This document shows positions 41,244 through 44,817 of a stretch of 44,817 bases of DNA, piece after piece (position 1 is the stretch's first letter; the number at the start of each line of letters is the position of its first letter). The notes under the pieces are model-generated. The model made no database searches and was not told where the DNA came from. It saw only the letters and a list, made by a program, of their open reading frames with translations. The translations under genes were made by a program, and so were the position numbers. The DNA is from Asanoa siamensis (GTDB lineage Bacteria; Actinomycetota; Actinomycetes; Mycobacteriales; Micromonosporaceae), in contig NZ_BONE01000061.1 of NCBI RefSeq assembly GCF_016862555.1, positions 1 to 44,817 of the forward strand, written 5' to 3'.

Positions 41244-41720
41244 TCAGCGGAGCTCCGCGATCCTGGCGCGGGTGTCGTCCGGGGACCGCGGGTGCCGGCG
41301 CTCGACGTCGGCCCGCACGTCGGCCACGGTCCGGCCGGCCAACTCTCGCCGCCAGGCCAGGTCGGCACCGCGCATGACCTGGGCGAACGCACAGGACTGT
41401 CGATAGTCGACGCCCGCGTGGTCGCCCGGACCCCGGTCCAGGATCTGATCGCACCGGAACAGCTCCTCCGGGCCCTCGATGGCGGCCACGATGTCCAGCA
41501 CGGAGATCGCGCCGGGGTCCCGCGCCAACCGGAATCCCCCGCGCGGTCCCGAGGTCGACGTCAGGATCCCGGCCCGGACCAGGGCCTGGAGTTGCTTGTT
41601 CAGGTACGCCGGCGGCAGCTCGTAGAAGGCCGCGAGGACGCCGGTCGGCACCGGAGCGTCCAACCAGCTCAAGTTCAGGCACGTGTGGAGGGCCCATTCG
41701 ACGCCCTGGCTCGTCCGCAT
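41244..41720 (-). CDS. rsrR: RsrR-type Rrf2 family [2Fe-2S] redox regulator
   Basis: The 158-residue product starts at ATG 41720. The winged helix is in the first ~65 residues (LDAPVPTGVLAAFYELPPAY, LNKQLQALVRAGILTSTSGP, RGGFRLA). With this start, Glu8, His12, Cys90 and Cys110 fall exactly at the residues known to bind the [2Fe-2S] cluster of Streptomyces RsrR (Glu8 and His12 from one subunit, Cys90 and Cys110 from the other). The middle Cys of the usual three-Cys Rrf2 pattern is absent (RGPGDHAG). It should sense redox state through cluster oxidation. It is divergent from a cupin gene, with two 23-bp operators between them. The direct output is probably the cupin and itself. Confidence 0.92.
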   Translation of the reverse strand: MRTSQGVEWALHTCLNLSWLDAPVPTGVLAAFYELPPAYLNKQLQALVRAGILTSTSGPRGGFRLARDPGAISVLDIVAAIEGPEELFRCDQILDRGPGDHAGVDYRQSCAFAQVMRGADLAWRRELAGRTVADVRADVERRHPRSPDDTRARIAELR

Positions 41721-41722
41721 GT

Positions 41723-41745
41723 TTCTGGACTTTACCTGTCCAGGA
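41723..41745. promoter_or_regulatory. RsrR-type operator O1
   Basis: TTCTGGACT-N5-TGTCCAGGA, matching at seven of nine pairs. It begins 2 nt before the rsrR ATG on the minus strand and would block its own expression. Same 9-5-9 architecture as O2. Confidence 0.55.
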
Positions 41746-41781
41746 TTTGTGACGCCCGTCATGATCGCTGGCGCGACCTAA

Positions 41782-41804
41782 TCCTGGATATGTATTGTCT
41801 AGGA
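41782..41804. promoter_or_regulatory. RsrR-type operator O2
   Basis: TCCTGGATA-N5-TGTCTAGGA, matching at seven of nine pairs. It lies 25 nt before the cupin ATG. It shares the TCCTGGA half-site with O1. A TATTGT within it could be a -10 for the cupin gene. Confidence 0.55.
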
Positions 41805-41829
41805 AACAGCGAACACCGAAGGAGCCGAC

Positions 41830-42318
41830 ATGACACTGGTACGCGCGGCGCGGGCCGAGATCCTCGACAGCGACCCCACCAGCGTGATCACGCTGCTGCT
41901 CGACCCCGAGCACACCGGGGGCGCCCTGACCAGCAACCGCACCCTGCTCAAGAACGGCACCGCCGGCGCCCCGCCCCACCTGCACGCCCACTCGGGCGAG
42001 CTGTTCTTCGTCATCGCCGGCGCCCTCGAGATGCTCGTCGGCGACGAGGTGCACGTCCTGCACAGCGGAGACACGCTCTTCGTCCCGCCGAACACCCCGC
42101 ACGCCTTCGCCCCGGCCCCCGGCCAGGACGCCGACTTCCTCGTCGTGATCACGCCCGGCAAGCCCCGGTTCGACTACTACCGCCTGCTCGACGACGTGCA
42201 CCGGGGCGAAGCCACCTGGCAGCAGGTCGGCGAGACCCAGGACCGCTACGACAACCACTACGTGGACAGCCCGCTGTGGTCGTCGCGCGCGGACGACGGC
42301 GGCGGCCCGTCGACGTGA
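41830..42318 (+). CDS. cupin domain protein
   Basis: The 162-residue product starts at ATG 41830 with AAGGAG 6 nt upstream. The cupin motif 1 histidines are in PPHLHAHSGELFFVIAG (HxH, then Glu) and motif 2 is in GDTLFVPPNTPHAFAP (His at ~98). A metal ion is therefore likely bound. It resembles quercetin-dioxygenase-like single-cupin proteins of unknown substrate. It is divergent from rsrR with two operators between, so it is likely the redox-controlled target. A long hairpin follows the stop, probably ending the transcript. Confidence 0.88.
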   Translation: MTLVRAARAEILDSDPTSVITLLLDPEHTGGALTSNRTLLKNGTAGAPPHLHAHSGELFFVIAGALEMLVGDEVHVLHSGDTLFVPPNTPHAFAPAPGQDADFLVVITPGKPRFDYYRLLDDVHRGEATWQQVGETQDRYDNHYVDSPLWSSRADDGGGPST

Positions 42319-42362
42319 CGGGTGAGCGCGGCGACACGGTACGCGACGACGGCAGCCGCGGT

Positions 42363-42422
42363 GCCCGTGCCCGTCAGGCGGCCGGCGCGGACAGCGCCGG
42401 CCGCAGCAGGCAGGGCACGGGC
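42363..42422 (+). terminator. large two-tier hairpin downstream of cupin gene
   Basis: Outer stem GCCCGTGCCC (42363-42372) / GGGCACGGGC (42413-42422). Inner perfect 11-bp stem GCGGCCGGCGC (42378-42388) / GCGCCGGCCGC (42394-42404) with a 5-nt loop. It lies in the 195-bp gap between cupin and DivIVA genes and is a likely terminator; the size is unusual. Confidence 0.65.
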
Positions 42423-42513
42423 GGCATCCGATACGATCGCCACCGCCCGAGACATCTTCCGGTCGCGGTGTGTGTCCATGATGGAACAGTTCGTGCCGTC
42501 CCGAGGAGTCTCG

Positions 42514-43170
42514 ATGCCGCTCACGCCGGCCGACATCCACAACATCGCCTTCGGCAGGCCGTCGATCGGCAAGCGCGGCTACGACGAGGAGGAGGTCGAC
42601 GCGTTCCTCGACTCGCTGGAGCAGGAGCTCGTCCGCCTCATCGAGGAGAACTACGCGCTGCGGGCGGCCGCCGCGCGTGAGACGCCCGGCGGCGGGACCG
42701 TCGACCCGCGGCTGGCGACGGCCGTCGACGAGCTCTCCGCCACGCTCGACCGCCTCCAGGCGGGCCGGCACGCCGCCGTGCAGGCGGCCAGGGCGCTCGA
42801 GGCCGAGCTGAGCGAGGCGCGCGCCGCCCGTCCGCCCGCCGGCAGCGGCCCGGATCTCCCGCAGATGCTCACCATGGCCGAACGCAGCGCCGAAACCCAC
42901 ATCTCCGAAGCCCGGCGCGAGGCCGACGACCTGCTGTCCAGCGCCCGCGAGACGGCCCAGCAGATCACCGGCCAGGCGCTCAGCAAGGCCGCCGCCCTCG
43001 AGCGGGACGCCCGCCGCCGGCACCAGGAGTCGGTCGACGCCGTCGCCGTCGATCGCGCGGCCACCCAGCAGCAGATCGCCGAGCTCGAGAAACTGGGCCG
43101 CGAGTACCGCGCGATGCTCAAGGCACACATGGACGCCCAGATGCGCCTGCTGATGGGCCGCGACCAATAG
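42514..43170 (+). CDS. DivIVA-domain protein
   Basis: The 218-residue product starts at ATG 42514 with GAGGAG 5 nt upstream. Residues ~1-60 are the DivIVA N-terminal membrane-curvature domain ([39 protein letters not shown]). The rest is mostly coiled coil ([60 protein letters not shown]). It is a paralogue-like protein and not the canonical Wag31, since no septation genes flank it. It probably localises to poles or septa. The AraC-type gene starts with the base right after its stop, so they may be one transcript. Confidence 0.9.
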   Translation: MPLTPADIHNIAFGRPSIGKRGYDEEEVDAFLDSLEQELVRLIEENYALRAAAARETPGGGTVDPRLATAVDELSATLDRLQAGRHAAVQAARALEAELSEARAARPPAGSGPDLPQMLTMAERSAETHISEARREADDLLSSARETAQQITGQALSKAAALERDARRRHQESVDAVAVDRAATQQQIAELEKLGREYRAMLKAHMDAQMRLLMGRDQ

Positions 43171-43614
43171 GTGAGCCGGGCGGTCGAGGAGCTCAACCGG
43201 AGCCTGCTCCGCGCCCGCGACGCCATCGACCGGGCGTACGCGGAGCCGCTCGACGTCCCTGCCATCGCGGCGGTCGCCCACCTGTCGCCGGCGCACTTCA
43301 GCCGCAGCTTCCGCGCGGTCTTCGGCGAGACGCCGCACCGCTACCTGCAGCGCCGGCGGATCGAGCGGGCGATGTTCCTGCTGCGGGAGACCGGCCGGCC
43401 CGTCACCGACGTCTGCGCCGACGTCGGGTTCAACAGCCTTGGCACCTTCAGCCGCACCTTCCGGGCGATCGTCGGCGAGACGCCGTCGCGCTACCGGCGC
43501 GGTCACCGGCCGGTCGTCGTGCCGCAGTGCGTACAGATGGCCAACACCCGGCCGCGACCCGCCGCGCCCGATCCAGCAGTTCCGGATAAGCGCCCGCCGG
43601 TGGTGTCTCTCTAA
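43171..43614 (+). CDS. AraC-family DNA-binding domain regulator
   Basis: The 147-residue product starts at GTG 43171, immediately after the DivIVA gene's TAG. It is almost only an AraC-type double HTH: LDVPAIAAVAHLSPAHFSRS with FRAVFGETPHRYLQRRRIER, then VTDVCADVGFNSLGTFSRTF with VGETPSRYRRGH. There is no N-terminal sensor domain. The last ~35 residues are Pro-rich. In many actinomycetes such short AraC genes pair with a VOC gene, which follows here after 9 nt, and probably regulate it. Confidence 0.9.
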   Translation: MSRAVEELNRSLLRARDAIDRAYAEPLDVPAIAAVAHLSPAHFSRSFRAVFGETPHRYLQRRRIERAMFLLRETGRPVTDVCADVGFNSLGTFSRTFRAIVGETPSRYRRGHRPVVVPQCVQMANTRPRPAAPDPAVPDKRPPVVSL

Positions 43615-43623
43615 CCTGACACG

Positions 43624-44031
43624 ATGATCACGAAATTGAACGTCGTGTCCATCTTCGTCCTCGACAAGGACGAAGCGTTGGAGTTCTACGTCGGGAAGCT
43701 CGGCCTCGAGAAGGGCAACGACGTCCAGCAGGGCGACTACCGCTGGCTGACGGTCCGCGTGCCGGGTGTCGACGGCACGGAGATCTCGCTGGAGCAGCCG
43801 GGGCCTCCGCTGCACGACGAGGCGACGGCCGGGCACCTCCGCGAGCTGATCGCGAAGGGCGCCATGAACGGCCTCGTCCTGAACACGGACGACGTGCGCG
43901 GCCTGTACGAGTCGCTGAAGGCGAAGGGCTTCACCGACTTCACGCAGGAGCCGACGACCCACTTCTACGGCACGGACATGGGCCTACGGGACCCGTCGGG
44001 CAACGCGATCCGGATCCTGCAACAGGGTTAG
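43624..44031 (+). CDS. VOC family protein (glyoxalase-like)
   Basis: The 135-residue product starts at ATG 43624 (MITKLNVVSIFVLDKDEALE). Module one includes FYVGKLGLEKGNDVQQGDYR; module two ends with GTDMGLRDPSGNAIRIL, the typical DPxGN end. It is the two-module VOC fold used by glyoxalase I, dioxygenases and antibiotic-binding proteins; substrate unknown. It follows the AraC-type gene after 9 nt, the usual regulator-target pair. Its 3' end overlaps the convergent gene by 92 nt if that gene's frame is taken to 43940. Confidence 0.9.
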   Translation: MITKLNVVSIFVLDKDEALEFYVGKLGLEKGNDVQQGDYRWLTVRVPGVDGTEISLEQPGPPLHDEATAGHLRELIAKGAMNGLVLNTDDVRGLYESLKAKGFTDFTQEPTTHFYGTDMGLRDPSGNAIRILQQG

Positions 44032-44530
44032 GAGCCCAGCGCAACGGGGCGGAGCGCTTCCCGGCCGGGTCGGTGGCGACGCAGGACACCCAGCGGGCGC
44101 CCTTGTGCCAGCCGGCCTCGTCGGTCGCGATCCAGCTCGACTCGACCGCCGGGTCCGCCCCGGGTGCGTACGCCTTCAGTGCCTCCGCGCACCGCGGGGC
44201 GAACTCCGCGTCGAACCAGTCGAAGCCCGGCCAGTCGCGCGCGTCGTAGACCCGTAGTTGGGCGATCACCTCGCCGTCGTGGTCCTCGTCGCACGGGACC
44301 ATCGGGACGTCGAGCGACGCCGGGTTCTTCGGGACGTCGAAGCAGGTGCCGACCGCCATGTGCTCGTAGGCCTCGAGATCCCGCGAGATGCCTTCCCTGT
44401 CGAAGAACCAGACGAAGCCGGCGGCGCAGAGCGCGACGAGGACGCCCAGCACGGCGAGGAGGACGACCCAGCCCCGGCGCGACGGCTTGGGTGGCACGTA
44501 GCCGGTCTCTTCCCACGCGGGTTCGGTCAC
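43940..44530 (-). CDS. septum formation family membrane protein
   Basis: The 196-residue product starts at GTG 44530. A short cytoplasmic tail (MTEPAWEETGYVPPKPSRRG) precedes one membrane helix (WVVLLAVLGVLVALCAAGFV). The outer domain resembles the septum formation family: MAVGTCFDVPKNPASLDVPM, VPCDEDHDGEVIAQLRVYD, FAPRCAEALKAYAP, and WVSCVATDPAGKRSAP, with four conserved Cys likely forming two disulfides. After KRSAPLRWAP the frame continues ~27 residues of unlike sequence (GSRCPTGPVGPCPCRRSG) over the VOC gene's end, so the true C-terminus may be earlier; a frameshift or stop loss is possible. Confidence 0.75.
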   Translation of the reverse strand: MTEPAWEETGYVPPKPSRRGWVVLLAVLGVLVALCAAGFVWFFDREGISRDLEAYEHMAVGTCFDVPKNPASLDVPMVPCDEDHDGEVIAQLRVYDARDWPGFDWFDAEFAPRCAEALKAYAPGADPAVESSWIATDEAGWHKGARWVSCVATDPAGKRSAPLRWAPNPVAGSGSRCPTGPVGPCPCRRSGSSAPA

Positions 44531-44563
44531 GAGCGAGCAGGCTACCGGTCGCCGCCAGGTTCG

Positions 44564-44817
44564 TCAGTCGCAGCGGCTGCCGAGGCCGGCCTCGTCGCCG
44601 GCCAGCACGTCGGCCCCGGTCGGCCCGGCCGCCGGCGTCGCCGTCGCCGGGGCCGAGGTCGGGACGGCGGGTGTCGCGGTGGGCGTCGGGCTCGCCGCGG
44701 CGCTCGGCGTCGGCTTCCTCGTCGGGGTCCGCTTCGACTCCGGCACGGGTGCTCCCGCGCCGCCGAGGCGTACACCCGAGGTCTGGGTCGTGCCGGGGGA
44801 AAGCCTGATGCCGGTCG
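44564..44817 (-). CDS. C-terminal end of a protein with Pro/Thr-rich tail (partial, 5' end off window)
   Basis: The frame is open from the right edge to TAG/TGA-class stop at 44564. It reads TGIRLSPGTTQTSGVRLGGA, then a low-complexity Thr/Pro/Ala stretch (ESKRTPTRKPTPSAAASPTP) and ends GADVLAGDEAGLGSRCD. Such tails are common in exported or surface-bound actinobacterial proteins. The catalytic or binding part lies beyond the window, so the family cannot be named. It is followed by the septum-formation-type gene on the same strand. Confidence 0.6.
   Translation of the reverse strand, partial: TGIRLSPGTTQTSGVRLGGAGAPVPESKRTPTRKPTPSAAASPTPTATPAVPTSAPATATPAAGPTGADVLAGDEAGLGSRCD

Noticed and set aside
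1..44817. CRISPR arrays, tRNA/rRNA genes, insertion sequences, prophage
   Set aside because: No spaced direct-repeat arrays, tRNA-like cloverleafs, transposase or integrase motifs, or terminal inverted repeats with target duplications were found. The inverted repeats seen are operators or terminators.

Overview
The window is very GC-rich actinobacterial chromosome. Its gene families (paired LamG and RHS secreted giants, SigB/SigF-type sigma factor, DivIVA, MhuD, DesKR-like two-component pairs, MacB/HlyD-type export operon, RsrR-type Rrf2 regulator) point to a filamentous or soil actinomycete. Micromonosporaceae (Actinoplanes/Micromonospora-like) is my best guess, from gene style and not from any marker gene. 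No rRNA, tRNA, CRISPR array, transposase, integrase or phage module is visible.

Layout. 1-11202 (all minus): a secreted giant-protein locus of a 1204-aa LamG/jellyroll protein, a ~2180-aa RHS/YD-repeat protein with an unrecognised Cys/Gly-rich C-terminal tail, and a secreted FG-GAP-repeat protein cut by the left edge. 11423-14197: a membrane protein with a NarL-type response regulator and histidine kinase. 14253-17629: a DUF418 membrane protein, a small hypothetical, then an SDR + VOC operon divergent from its probable TetR repressor, with two clear operators. 17639-20702: DUF72, an UlaG-like metallo-hydrolase and a membrane Ser/Thr kinase. 20733-23931: a sugar ABC importer (binding protein and two permeases, no ATPase); the second permease carries a 1-nt frameshift. 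23938-26753: a stress operon (DUF2231, TPP enzyme, ChaB-like protein) behind a near-perfect SigB-type promoter. 27027-29642: a frameshifted small protein, an MhuD-type heme-degrading enzyme and a second kinase/regulator pair. 29763-33272: a tightly overlapping lipoprotein-HlyD-MacB ATPase-FtsX permease operon. 33275-34536: two alpha/beta hydrolases, one a remnant and one lacking a normal start codon. 34593-37719: GlsB-like protein, PLP dehydratase, DUF6506, a SigB/SigF-type sigma factor and a divergent RsbW-like ATPase. 37816-40497: NUC1 endonuclease, a collapsed ECF-sigma/partner locus, and a membrane protein + winged-helix regulator pair behind a striking double operator. 40502-44817: a MerR-type regulator with a long structured leader, an RsrR-type [2Fe-2S] regulator divergent from a cupin protein, a DivIVA paralogue, AraC and VOC genes, a septum-formation-type membrane protein, and a partial gene at the right edge.

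How the genes work together. The clearest unifying signal is a local SigB/SigF-type stress regulon. The sigma gene (36280-37074), the divergent anti-sigma-like ATPase, the GlsB gene and the DUF2231-TPP-ChaB operon each have a GTTT/GGTTC-N15-16-GGGNA-type promoter. Two divergent regulator-target pairs (TetR/SDR-VOC and RsrR/cupin) and the winged-helix pair carry well-formed palindromic operators. The most novel-looking protein segments are the RHS C-terminal tail and the FG-GAP protein's N-terminal domain. Two single-base frameshifts could be sequencing errors or real lesions.
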